From: Streblospio benedicti
Taxonomy: Eukaryota; Annelida; Polychaeta; Spionida; Spionidae
Length of the DNA stretch: 64,000 nt
Assembly (NCBI GenBank): GCA_019095985.1
Contig: CM032659.1
Span: forward strand, 2,223,594 to 2,287,593
Direction: 5' to 3'
Below the pieces are notes generated by a model. The model was not told the DNA's origin and searched no databases. It saw only the letters and a program-made list of their open reading frames with translations. The first letter of the stretch is position 1; each line of letters starts with the position of its first letter. Of this stretch, positions 38,601 to 46,753 are shown piece after piece. The translations under genes and the position numbers were made by a program.

Positions 38601-41600
38601 GGAATGTTTTAAAGATATGTCAAGCGCACCGCGCGTTTTATGTAGAATGTTACGTTGGAGTCAAATGGGCGGGGCTATAGACTAAAGTAAAAATTTGTCA
38701 ATGAAACATTGATTTTATTGACACATTTGTTCTATAGGCCCGCCCATATTTGGACGGTGTGATATGCATCTATATCGCCATTGTAGTCCATTCCTGAATA
38801 CTACTTGGAGTGTGAGAAATATGTATGTTATACTTTGCACATTGTCACTGTAATATATAAACTAAACTAAACTAAAATAAAAACTTCAGGCTTTCACAAC
38901 GAAAGACGGGTACATGTTAGTTGGAGCTGGCAATAACCACCTCTATGCAGACCTGTGTAAGGTAATCGCCATTGTCATTAAGCTTGCTCTGTTAAGTCAG
39001 CAAATGGATTATTGATTGCTTGTAACTTTATTGATGTTTGAAAATTTTTAAACCATACAGTTTAGAAGTCCCAGATTTATTGTAAAACCAAAAAGTGGTA
39101 TGAAGAAATATTTTATTACCTAAAGAAGGAAAAAATTTTGATTAAGACACTTGTTAGCTATGTATGTTAATGTTCATTATCATTTAAATCATTTACTAGA
39201 AAAAAAAATAGAAGTGTGAAGTTCATTATGGTTTTTTTTCATTTACAATGTTTTGTTGATAGAGGATGGGTCTAGATGACATGATCAAGGATGACCGCTT
39301 TCAGTCTGCCCAATCAGACAGTTTACGGGTAAAATTTGGCAAATAGGGCAGTCTTTTAAACTTTTGGTAATACAATGCTTTCTTCATAGCCAACAGCTAT
39401 CATAATTTACTAAAATATATCTCAATATTTTCAGTCAGAGGTTAGTACCATCAATTCGCTATTGAAATAGTCATTCCTTTAGTTAGTTCACTGTAAAAAC
39501 AGTTTTTGTCTACTGGTAAAATTTGATCCAATCAGGACAGTCTTTCAAAACTCTATGAAAGTGATGTTTGCTTTATGCCTACTGGTAAAATTTGATTCCA
39601 TCAGGACAGTCTTAAAAACTTTATGAAAGTGATGTTTGCATTATGAGCTTGTCCTGTGTGCAAATGAGCCATTGTTATGTTTCATGTGAAGGGGCCACCG
39701 CTCAGGGGGATTTTGAGCGCCCCAAATCCTAAAGTTACTTTCAATTTTCAAGCCTCCCTTTTATGTTCACACCAGATTTTTAAGTACAAACACAAACAAA
39801 AATAAAAGTGATTTTTTAGTCCTCCCGACCCCTCCCACCTTTTTTGTTAATACCCCCTTGATTGAGCTGTAATAAATGGTAGCCTCCATATGAGTGAGAG
39901 AACACCAGGTGTTAACAGTACATGTTTGTCAGACAGTCTCAGCTTTTAATTGGTTAGGACGGCATTGAATTGTTCTGAAAACACACTCTTTTGATTTAGT
40001 GTCATGATCTAATTTAGTTGAGGGTTTATAAGAAAGTGGGATATATGATATGTCCGGACAAAATGAGTAGAATACATGTATGGGAAAAAGATTGACAACA
40101 GAAGAATATGGGATTTATAAAATTTGGGATAGGGAAACAAATCGTGAAAAGCAGTGGTATGTTGGGAAAAATGGAAAAATATAGCATGGTGACGTGTGAG
40201 TTTTTTTTCTTTTTAAATAAATCCTGTTCATATCAATGATGACTTTGACCAGTGACTACAAAATAAAAACAAACACGTCGTTTTGTGTGGTTTTCTATAT
40301 CAAACATGTCCTGTTATTTAAGTGTAAAATGTGGTACACGTTTAGATTATCAATTAATCAAGTTCAATTAATCAATGAAAATCCATTCACCAACCTTTGT
40401 TTTCCTAAATCACCAGTCACCAATACATTTCATCGTCTTTCACCAATAATCAGGAATTGTAATTGAATAGTTTGCATCACATTTCACACCCGTAAATACG
40501 GGCAGTTCACAATTCACAATTAAGATTTAGGGCATATCATCAATCACATTTTTGCTATATAACCCTCTCTGCTATGATAGGTTCAGTGAGAAGACCAATG
40601 CCGAGTGGATGACTGTCCTGGACGGCTGCACCTTCCCCTACGGTCCCATCAACAACATGCAGCAAGTGTTCTCAGATCCACAGGTACCAGGACACCACCA
40701 CCAATGGCAGATCCAGGTTTTGGAAAATAGGGGACGCACTCTAGGGATTTCATGGGTTTCGTACGCGCGACCGATGATGGATGTGTAAAAAACCCTATGA
40801 AAATGAAGTATTTTGGTGGGAAAAGGGATGCAAGCGTCCCATGGGCCCCCCTGGATCTGCCTATGGACCACTTCATTGCCTTTGAATTTTCATTTGTGAC
40901 AATATGAGGATTATACAGTAGAACCTGCAATTAAGACCACCTCTCTATTGAGACCACCTCTATGATAAGACTACTTTTCACTATCCCAAATCTTCATATA
41001 GCTACCAAAATGAACATCTGTATAGAGACCACCTCTCTATTGAGACCAGCTAACACTGGTCCCAAACGTGGTCCTAATAGAGAGGTTGTACTGTAATTAA
41101 ATGCATGAAGAGGTGTGGTCTATGTAGAATGTCATTAGATCACTCATAGAACTTAATGTGTATTGTAAGTAAATACATTTGTACAGTATAATCTGCCATT
41201 GGGACCATCTCTATATTAACATCACCCCTATAATAAGACCATTCCTTGCGGTCCCACGCATTCTGAAAAAGACTGCCATGAGCCTCTATGAAGAGACCAC
41301 CTCTATATTGAGACCACTTGAAGCCAGTCCCAATGGTGGTCTTTATTGAGAGGTTCTACTGCACTAATCTTGAAACTTTTTGCAATATAATGCAAGTAGA
41401 TCATAGTGTAGACTGGAGTGTATATTCAGCTAGGCGGGCCCTACACAAGTAAAAGTTTGTCTGCTGGTGACCCAATGACTTGATATAAAGTGCAAAAATA
41501 AGTTGATCAAGAAGCAGACTAAAAACTGCTTTTTAACATAATAAATCTAATCAGTTACCAGAGATTTATGCACCTAAATTAGATCCAATTTCACTTACCA

Positions 41601-42313
41601 AGTTACACTTTTTGTTGTTATTGTCTAGAGAACTCAGAAGTACAAAGACTTGAGTGCTATACATAAAACGTCTATTGAAAGGAAAGAATATGCTTTTATA
41701 ATGTTAAGGTGTTAAGTTCATAAAAAATATCCATGATTATGTATTTTTAGGTGTTGCATAGTGGCTTGATCCAGGAAATGGAACACTCCACACTTGGAAA
41801 GATTAGGGTTCCAGGTATTTTAATTTGCTAATTGATTAAATTTGATTGATTTGCAATGATGGGGCAGGTATATAAGGAAGGGGAATGTGGGAAAAAAGGG
41901 CCGGAAAAAGAGGGATGTGGGAAAAAAGGTAGAAAAAAGAGGGATGTGGGAAAAAGGCCAAAAAGAGGGATGTGTGATTTCAAGGAAGTGGGATGTGGGA
42001 GAAAAGGCTGAAAATTTGTGGGATTTGGGGAAAAGGACCGAAACATTAGGGATGTGGGAAATAAGGCCAAAACAATTAGGGATGTGGGATTTCTTGACCC
42101 CGTATAGCCCCCCCCCCAATGATGACATGTTTAATGCTATATTATTTATATGCTCTGTACTTTTTAGGCCCAGCTGTTAAATACAGCGACAGTGATATAG
42201 TACTGCAGCACCCTCCACCAACCCTTGGTCAGCATACTGAAGAAATACTGTCTCAAATACTGCACTTATCGTCAGAACAAATAGATGAACTAAAGAACAA
42301 AGGCGCCTTGTGA
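14623..42313 (+). CDS. SUGCT: succinyl-CoA:glutarate CoA-transferase, mitochondrial (class III CoA-transferase)
   Basis: Moves CoA from succinyl-CoA to glutarate in mitochondria (lysine/tryptophan breakdown). Exons: 14623-14728, 16219-16279, 16536-16609, 20462-20547, 20869-20919, 21653-21773, 22788-22879 (7a), 23761-23852 (7b), 25269-25412, 37916-38011, 38890-38961, 39263-39328, 40581-40683, 41751-41814, 42168-42313 (stop). Exon 1 ([16 protein letters not shown]...) is Arg/Lys-rich and acid-free, a good mitochondrial presequence, with Kozak context AAAATGG. Family hallmarks follow in order: [94 protein letters not shown] (catalytic Asp expected here), [25 protein letters not shown]. All phases agree except between 39328 (phase 0) and 40581 (phase 2), where a short exon matching human residues around NRKELIKILSER was not found. 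Exons 7a and 7b are alternatives. A polyadenylation signal AATAAA lies at 42429. Confidence 0.93.
15195..15364 (+). pseudogene. fragment related to the esterase-like gene, in SUGCT intron 1
   Basis: One frame reads [19 protein letters not shown] then [10 protein letters not shown]. This aligns with residues about 126-163 of the intact esterase-like protein ([18 protein letters not shown]... [11 protein letters not shown]). No other part of the gene is recognisable nearby, and the sequence ends in unrelated codons and a stop. It looks like a decayed partial duplicate rather than an exon. It could instead be the remnant of a second family member lost from intron 1. Confidence 0.6.
17544..19175 (+). 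CDS. NXPE/PC-esterase-like SGNH-fold protein, single exon, nested in SUGCT intron 3
   Basis: An intact 543-residue reading frame on the same strand as its host gene. Residues 8-20 are hydrophobic ([13 protein letters not shown]), a likely signal peptide or signal anchor, and there are several N-glycosylation motifs (NATR, NGTY, NSTL, NQSL, NSTL). Residues about 335-342 read LWGDSHLR, the GDS block of SGNH/GDSL esterases. [16 protein letters not shown] follows around 409-424 and a late D-x-E...AHY near 504-513 could supply the catalytic Asp/His. This order fits the PC-esterase superfamily (NXPE/FAM55, plant TBL-like), so an O-acetyl-carbohydrate-modifying role in the secretory pathway is possible. 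Subfamily is uncertain. The start codon sits in a 41-base tandem duplication (copies begin 17505 and 17546). AATAAA signals occur at 19236 and 19429. Confidence 0.6.
   Translation: MWNKRIKLSTLLSVLLFIFCGKPVIDDFLLPVSDGICTTSTSNLDSFGKRKFPAYKDLLDTKTYHHFLQNRQHILILESDKNHIGHCRNMKTVSYNENSYCYGMFKENKYCMDVKCSKIKAEVCKYDENERKRYYVNATRTCNGKDLMALGIDTKLSLVHKYICSKQLSQRNCMYGYQLFKMKEKVSSNEVSFLMSETDRGHSTKGGSAFRTKLVHVDTGLVLLCGVEDHFNGTYLITCPRIKGSCEITVVRLFHDYMAYLAFEFHLMTENTVIYNSTLFNEEGLSAHDFEGWRFYGNTWTWFFEMDKVGRVRPLQEFLSKETFVSCINKLNSLSLWGDSHLRYMADYLMIKAGEKLVSQGGYLPEDSQYRHEVNAGKIHFKFTGRVHDLAVRLKSVIQRTTTKKSSKDIIVLQGAHHDVNFGGLEYYANQSLPLLRETIIAFKMNKYWRDARLIWMNSVSYPDNFYQRRNRVTIATANSLASQMMRSLHVEEFDIFSMTDVRDEETVFGAHYLGRSFNSTLMFGDVGIIAAEAFIQKLCLLH
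21303..21642 (+). mobile_element. tRNA-derived SINE, family 1 (near full length)
   Basis: Begins with an A-box-like tggccgagtggttag and, about 40 bases on, a B-box-like gtcgtgggtttgtttcc, as in tRNA-Ser/Leu-type heads. A shared body follows (ctggtggtgggtgttgagcaaactcatcc... gcacgttaattaggtacagg) and a 3' tail ending aggactataaacca plus tttacattta repeats. The tail directly adjoins the acceptor of SUGCT exon 6 at 21652. Confidence 0.8.
22788..22879 (+). other. SUGCT: SUGCT exon 7a, first copy of a tandem duplicated exon
   Basis: Encodes [20 protein letters not shown] followed by [11 protein letters not shown]. It is 92 bases long, entered in phase 1 and left in phase 0, exactly like exon 7b 0.9 kb downstream; 23 of 31 residues are identical. 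Its donor is duplicated: a 26-base segment ending in the CAG/GTTTG junction (22859-22884) is repeated 28 bases later (22887-22912). This creates a second donor at 22907/22908 that leaves the exon in phase 1. Confidence 0.88.
22859..22912. repeat. SUGCT: two-copy duplication of the SUGCT exon 7a donor
   Basis: The 26-base word beginning atgcatattacagggcccca occurs at 22859 and 22887 (period 28), giving two identical CCCAG/GTTTG donors. Confidence 0.9.
23761..23852 (+). other. SUGCT: SUGCT exon 7b, second copy of the duplicated exon
   Basis: Encodes [20 protein letters not shown] followed by [11 protein letters not shown]. It has a clear polypyrimidine-AG acceptor (cacatttcag) and GAG/GTCAGT donor. 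RAGYD and the GPE end make it slightly closer to human SUGCT (remembered as GYGQTGPISQRAGYDAVASA...GPE) than 7a. Because both copies go from phase 1 to phase 0, splicing 7a normally to 7b shifts the frame, so use of one or the other is expected. Confidence 0.88.
24590..24830. repeat. tandem duplication of about 125 bases
   Basis: ctccatttcaattcaacatg and ctaaataattatgta recur in the same order at 24593-24693 and 24710-24815, with moderate divergence. SUGCT intron. Confidence 0.7.
25425..25560 (-). mobile_element. tRNA-like SINE head
   Basis: On the minus strand there is an A box tggtctagtgg and, downstream, a B box gtgagttcgattcc with intervening sequence too long for a tRNA and no acceptor-stem pairing. 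It is therefore a SINE head rather than a tRNA gene. It lies just downstream of SUGCT exon 8. Confidence 0.55.
26839..28083 (-). CDS. CRAL-TRIO lipid-binding protein (TTPA/clavesin-like), with a frame break
   Basis: Two exons on the strand opposite to SUGCT, inside its large intron: 28083-27908 and 27605-26839 (phase 2 junction, CTC AG/G). The N-terminal helical part reads [20 protein letters not shown], then [20 protein letters not shown] and [20 protein letters not shown], the usual CRAL-TRIO-N pattern. The lipid-binding domain shows [45 protein letters not shown] and [11 protein letters not shown]. The C-terminal piece starts [22 protein letters not shown] and ends KSFRRLSVM. Total length about 315 residues, normal for the family. 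Near 27085-27093 the frame shifts by one base in a short A run: the expected continuation is [14 protein letters not shown]. Either one surplus A in the consensus or a young pseudogene; everything else is intact. Ligand unknown (tocopherol, retinal and phosphoinositides are bound by relatives). Confidence 0.75.
28200..31050. other. SUGCT large intron, repeats only
   Basis: Between the CRAL-TRIO and forkhead genes. A G-run repeat (29390-29500) and a direct repeat pair (29930, 30965) are present; no exon was recognised. Confidence 0.4.
29930..30035. repeat. direct repeat, second copy at 30965-31075
   Basis: aaagctactttcataaccat and catattgccctaacc.gaattgtcgaataa occur in both, about 1.03 kb apart, within the large SUGCT intron. 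Confidence 0.7.
31619..33931 (-). CDS. divergent forkhead-domain protein with Q/N-rich repeat tail
   Basis: An apparently intronless gene in SUGCT's large intron. The ATG at 33931 opens a 428-codon frame. Residues about 219-302 form a divergent forkhead domain: [17 protein letters not shown], then [19 protein letters not shown] and [15 protein letters not shown], matching the H1-H3-S2 pattern (W..NIR.NLS...CF.K...FW.L.P). The usual N-terminal KPPYSY is replaced by HPGISSQTL, so the class is not assignable. Residues about 90-130 and 155-196 are a near-identical repeat (starting [20 protein letters not shown]). A basic stretch ([21 protein letters not shown]) follows the domain. The coding signal then continues in two other frames (about 32720-32470, then to the stop near 31619), implying two single-base frame breaks. 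That part encodes a Gln/Asn-rich tail of repeated units like NLPNGQWSS and YNQ..NGP. Likely a nuclear transcription factor. Confidence 0.65.
35414..35513. other. assembly gap (100 N)
   Basis: A run of exactly 100 N, probably a placeholder of unknown true length. By comparison with the left arm of the inverted duplication, roughly 2 kb of forkhead coding sequence may be missing here. Confidence 0.95.
35514..36060. other. low-quality sequence after the gap
   Basis: Runs of C, G and A are oddly extended (e.g. ttttcccccccaaa, aggggccccttttt) and homology to the forkhead tail is blurred over the whole stretch, then becomes clean again after about 36060. This looks like a poor consensus at a contig end. 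Reading frames here should not be trusted. Confidence 0.6.
36640..37900. other. SUGCT large intron, nothing clear
   Basis: Contains a small palindrome near 37270 (cttgcctgtcaggcaag). Short open frames lack support. Confidence 0.4.
38308..38405. repeat. short inverted repeat
   Basis: ggtatgatatgaaaaatatc at 38308 pairs with the complement around 38385-38405 (gtatatttcatatcgtgcc), with catgtcagtagaaaa and ttttctacggacatg as the inner arms. It lies in a SUGCT intron. Confidence 0.5.
39310..39655. repeat. SUGCT: tandem repeat at a splice donor (SUGCT exon at 39263)
   Basis: The exon end and donor (ccaatcagacag...CGG/GTAAAATTTGG) are echoed by two intron units with tactggtaaaatttgatcca / gattcca and atcaggacagtctt at about 39513-39570 and 39587-39650. 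Confidence 0.6.
40915..41094 (+). mobile_element. MITE family A
   Basis: Starts acagtagaacctgcaattaa and ends agagaggttgtactgt; the best-preserved copy, with matching 14-15 base inverted ends. Confidence 0.75.
41183..41362 (+). mobile_element. MITE family A
   Basis: Second copy in the same SUGCT intron, starting acagtataatctgccattg and ending tgagaggttctactgc. Confidence 0.65.
41875..42110. repeat. GA-rich tandem repeat
   Basis: About seven imperfect units of ggatgtgggaaaaaaggcc-type sequence, period about 30-36, between the last two SUGCT exons. It ends in a run of C shortly before the final acceptor. Confidence 0.75.
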
Positions 42314-42428
42314 TATTATTATCGGTCATTTAAAATATTATGCATTTGATGGTATTATTTTATGTTAGGATTGCTTTCAGTTAATTAGGAGTCACTAGTT
42401 TTTAAAACAGATACTTTCATATACAGAA

Positions 42429-42434
42429 AATAAA
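42429..42434 (+). terminator. SUGCT: SUGCT polyadenylation signal
   Basis: AATAAA 116 bases after the stop codon, followed by a T-rich stretch (tttttatttattttat). Confidence 0.6.
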
Positions 42435-42803
42435 TATGATAGATTTTTATTTATTTTATTTAAACTTTTAGTCTTCATTCATTACATTGTATCACTATGT
42501 GTTGACTTGTTGTGGACTGAACATTATTTTTTCTTTTAATGTAAATCCAACATGCTCTTACTTTATTTTTCTTTTGCGAAGTCTTCCAAGCACACACAAA
42601 ATAGCTATTTGCAATGACAGGAAAGAAATCGTCTCCCTCTACAAGACCGCCCACATAGTATAGGCTTCGTCTAACAATGTGCCACCCCTCCCACATTCAC
42701 ATCCCTTGTTGCTTTGATTTTGTGAAGAAAAAAATGTGACACGATCCATTATATTTACTTAGCTGTGATGCAAGCTCTGTGATGGAATGGAGTCGCTAAT
42801 TAC

Positions 42804-43051
42804 CACTCTGAGTATCGGATGTCAACACACCTTTGAAGCATAACTATTGCTCATTAAAAATGTGACCCCAACCACAGGCTTTTAATCCCAGAATTGAATG
42901 AGATCAAGTGATCAATCCGAGGAATTCAACCAATCAGCTTGCAGTATTTAAACAGATCACATATGATAAAGTGATAAATTATGTTAATCCACTCTCTGGC
43001 GTAACATTTCAGAGGTCAATCTACTTGACATCTGATTAATACTCCGAGTGC
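42804..43051. mobile_element. MITE family B with target duplication
   Basis: Inverted ends cactctgagtatcggatgtc and gacatctgattaatactccg..gtg. The element is flanked on both sides by taattac, a probable target-site duplication. The interior includes agagtggattaacataattt (reverse sense) shared with the copy at 50578. Confidence 0.7.
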
Positions 43052-43994
43052 TAATTACGGAACGAGACATTCTTAATCTCACAAAATCAGTCAGATCCAA
43101 GTTTGACATAGGTAGAGTTGATTGATGGCTGGATTCTGCTCTCAAGAGTGGCTGGATGATGATAGATTCATGGCTGCGTTCTGACTGTGTCATTGACATA
43201 TGGGAGTGCAGAGGACATAGACAAACAGGTCGTTGTCTGCACTGACTGAAGCTTCAATTAAATTCTTGGAATTGATATACTTTTTAGAGTTACAAGCTGT
43301 GCTAATGCAAATAGTAGTCTATATAGGACCCTACATGGGTTAAAAGGGACACAGCGACACAGCTGTTATTTGAGCTATTTTTTGTGACTTTTATCTGTAA
43401 AAGTGACACATTTAAAACCCGTATCTATTAACAAGAGACACGGAAACTTTCTTCTCTGCAGACATCATATATAAAAAAGTGACAAAGGAACTTTTAGAAA
43501 TGTCTTAAAAATGGACACAGGGACACAGCATTTTTTTTCCGAACCCCATGTAGGGTTCTCTATATACTGGTAATAATTTTAGCGCAATTCCCCACCCTAG
43601 GTTGTTCACATTGGCTGTTGATTATCCATTCAAACTTTCTATGGTGTATATCAAGTGTTATTGGTGTTGAAAATAAACGTAACGGTAAGGTTGAGGTCAC
43701 TATGTCACTAGTTCGTACATTAATGGCATAAGCAGATATTCACAAGCTTCTTTTAAACTAATTGCCACTTTTATTTTGCAAAGCCACTGCTCTTGATAAA
43801 TGCATATGCAAAATTTCCGTTGTCTTCATGGATAAAAACAGACCAGCTTGAAATAAATAATTTTATGCCAGGAATTACTGGCAGTACATATTTGACATCA
43901 TTTGATAAGCTGTAATGTTGGATAAGATATATATGACTTTCAATCTATTTGCTGTAAATAAAAATCATCAATAATATATTAAAGCATCGTCATA

Positions 43995-44290
43995 TCTCAC
44001 GACTATACACGCAGTATATAGCCGTGATACCACCATATCCAATTCTGTGGAACTTGCGCTCAGAAACCGACCAATCAGAAGGCCCACTGCCAAAATGTCC
44101 AGCGGGGAATTCAAACGTCAAACGTACGATCTCGCTATATAAGTAAGATGAAACCGAGTATTGATTTTGTCTTTGACGCAAGTCTAACCGAAAATAATTT
44201 TTCCACATAAAAGCTATAACTGGGCCCACAGGTTGGTATGAACAAGGACTTTAAGGTAGTGCGAGTGATCAAGCCGTGAAAACCGACAAT
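43995..44290 (-). repeat. interspersed repeat, family D copy 1
   Basis: Inverse of the copy at 48258: ggaattcaaacgtcaaacgt, accgagtattgattttgtct and gaccaatcagaaggcccac correspond to the complement of 48330-48535. Confidence 0.65.
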
Positions 44291-44817
44291 GCAACAACCA
44301 AAGAAGCAGCTTGTTCTCTGCTGGATTATTTTCGTCTTCATGGTTAAAGTTTCACAAAACTGGATTTTATTAAATAATTTTTTGCTGTCTTTTACAAAAA
44401 ACATATTTTTTTTTTTTTTTTTTCAAAAAATTTAATCTATAATCATTTGCTTTGTTATACAAATGATTAATACTGAAAGATTGAAGCTTCACTTTTTCAC
44501 ATTTTCAGTGATGTTTAAAGACCAAGCACTAACAAACAAAAATGTAGGAAAGCTTTCATTATCATAAGTTGTGAAATGAGGGATTGTGATTATATATATA
44601 AATGTCATATTTTTACAATTCTGTTGAATTGGAAAATGCTGGCACCTTTTTTCGGAACGCTCTTCTCAGTCATTTAATTTAAAGAGGCAATTGATTTACA
44701 TAAATGTGATCGAATGATTTGACAAACTTTTAGGTAAACGCATTCTATTTTTTTTCATCCAACAGATGGGTGTATTTATTTTCTGTGTGCAAACTATGTC
44801 GCATATTTTTTCCATTT

Positions 44818-44890
44818 TTGCCAGTTTGGTCATCAATATTTGACACAAGAAAAAACAGGTTAAGATTTTGGACCACATTAGATGTGTATC
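44818..44890. repeat. direct repeat, second copy at 45596-45667
   Basis: gccagtttggtcatcaatat, ttgacacaag and ggaccacattagatgtgt are shared by both copies. Confidence 0.65.
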
Positions 44891-46753
44891 TTTGGGTTAT
44901 CGGATTGGCTATGAACCCGGGACAGGGACTTATGGTGCCTTTATCGGTTTCAGACCATACAGTTTTTTTTGACCGGACTACTTTTTTCCTATTTCACAAA
45001 CAATCATTTCTTCTGGGAGGGGGTACAAAAATTGGCCAATTGGTCAATGCTCATTGTTATGTTTTCCCAACACAATACAAAAAAATAATAACAGCAATAA
45101 TAAATATAAGAATACAAATGTTAAAAAAGAATCTATGCTTTTATTACAAACACTACGCCAATGACACTTCTATGTGAAAGTATACAATGTACTAACACAA
45201 TAAAACCATTAACTACAAAGGATCACGAATGCGTAAAAGGGCACTCAGAGAAATTTTTTGAATTGTTTGAACGGTTGACGCTTGAAAGAACACGTCAAGG
45301 GCACTGTGATTTACGCTTCTGTATTCTAGGAAACCTATTGTAAACACAAGCCAGAACAAGCCAGATATTATCATTGAAATTTCTTTGTCATTTTAGTATA
45401 TACATGTACTGTTAGTATGTATATATATGCGTCTAACAAAATAGATGGTTATAAAAATGCCATGGGATCATTCAAATCACCTGGATATGCAACCCAATTG
45501 AAACATTATCAGGATGCAGAACCCTCGAATCGGCAGTCTGCCTGTAGACTATTAGTGTATTCCAGTTGACAAAACTTGGCTTATTTATGAACTTTGCCAG
45601 TTTGGTCATCAATATTTGACACAAGCAAAAACACGTTGGCACACTGATGGACCACATTAGATGTGTGTGTGAAATACGAACACTGCATAGAATGCTCTGG
45701 TTGACAGACGCCTTATTGTGAGGAAATATTTCATGGTGCTGGAGCACTTTCATGAAGTGCATTTCAATTGACTATTTGCTATATCAGTATATGGTATGAG
45801 TAGATAAAGAAGAAAATTCAAATGCTGTAGTTTTTTTATTGTCAAGTTTTAAAAGTTATTTCCTTTTGGAAAATATTTTATTTATGCATGAATTGTTATT
45901 TTTTAACAGATCTTTTCGTATATTGAGTATAGGTAGAAAATACAGTAAAATTAACACCAGAAAAATGGTTCATTATTCTTTATTAACAGTATTAAAATAA
46001 ATGTCAATAGTTTTATATATATAATATATAATATATCTAAAAAATGCAAATCACATCTATAAATTTAATAGCATGAACAAATGTAAGGAACAAAAGGCAT
46101 TCCGAATAATTATGTAGATAAAGACTTAAATGTGTATATGATAAAAAGAAAACAATCAGAACATTTTAGTAAAAATAAAGTAAAAACGACTAAAGATTTT
46201 ACATTCTTGAAGTATTATTCTAGAACTGCATACTGGTAATCAAAAAGTACCCTGTTGTCCAAAATACTTATCACAATATTTTTACGTAACAAAACATTCA
46301 GCATGTGTAACTTGATTTTACACCCAACATTCCTTATCACAGAAAATTTAGATGATACCTGCAGTATTTATGGCATTGCCAATGCTAAACGCATACTCCA
46401 GCATTAGTGGTTGTAGTCACAACTACTAGCTTATTATATCACTATAATGAAAAAAAAAAAGGTTATTTTTTGTATATACTCAAAAGACATTTTAAAGAGT
46501 AAACAAAGAATGCTGCTGGTGCTTTTGATGCTAAGACATAAGTGCAAGACGAGGAATCTAAAAATCATGCTATCAAGCTCACAAGAAAGTGCATTTGCTA
46601 AAAAATGGCAAACTTGTCAGTTCCACAGTTTAAAATTTCAAACTTTGTGCCCGTCTGCTGCCGATAAATATTGCTAATTCTTTTGAAAGCTAGTTCTATG
46701 CATCCCGACTAATTTCAACACGTCCTCAACCATTCAACACCATTCTATTCTCT

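Larger units (their letters stand above)
43060..46750. other. intergenic region between SUGCT and the VWA gene (convergent)
   Basis: Both genes end toward this region. It contains repeat family D (43995), a direct repeat pair (44818, 45596) and otherwise AT-rich sequence. The left part of 45900-46750 may be 3' UTR of the VWA gene; no gene was recognised. Confidence 0.4.

Noticed and set aside
41887-42180. Lys/Gly-rich and Ser/Pro-rich open frames on both strands
   Set aside because: Both are translations of the GA-rich tandem repeat in the last SUGCT intron.
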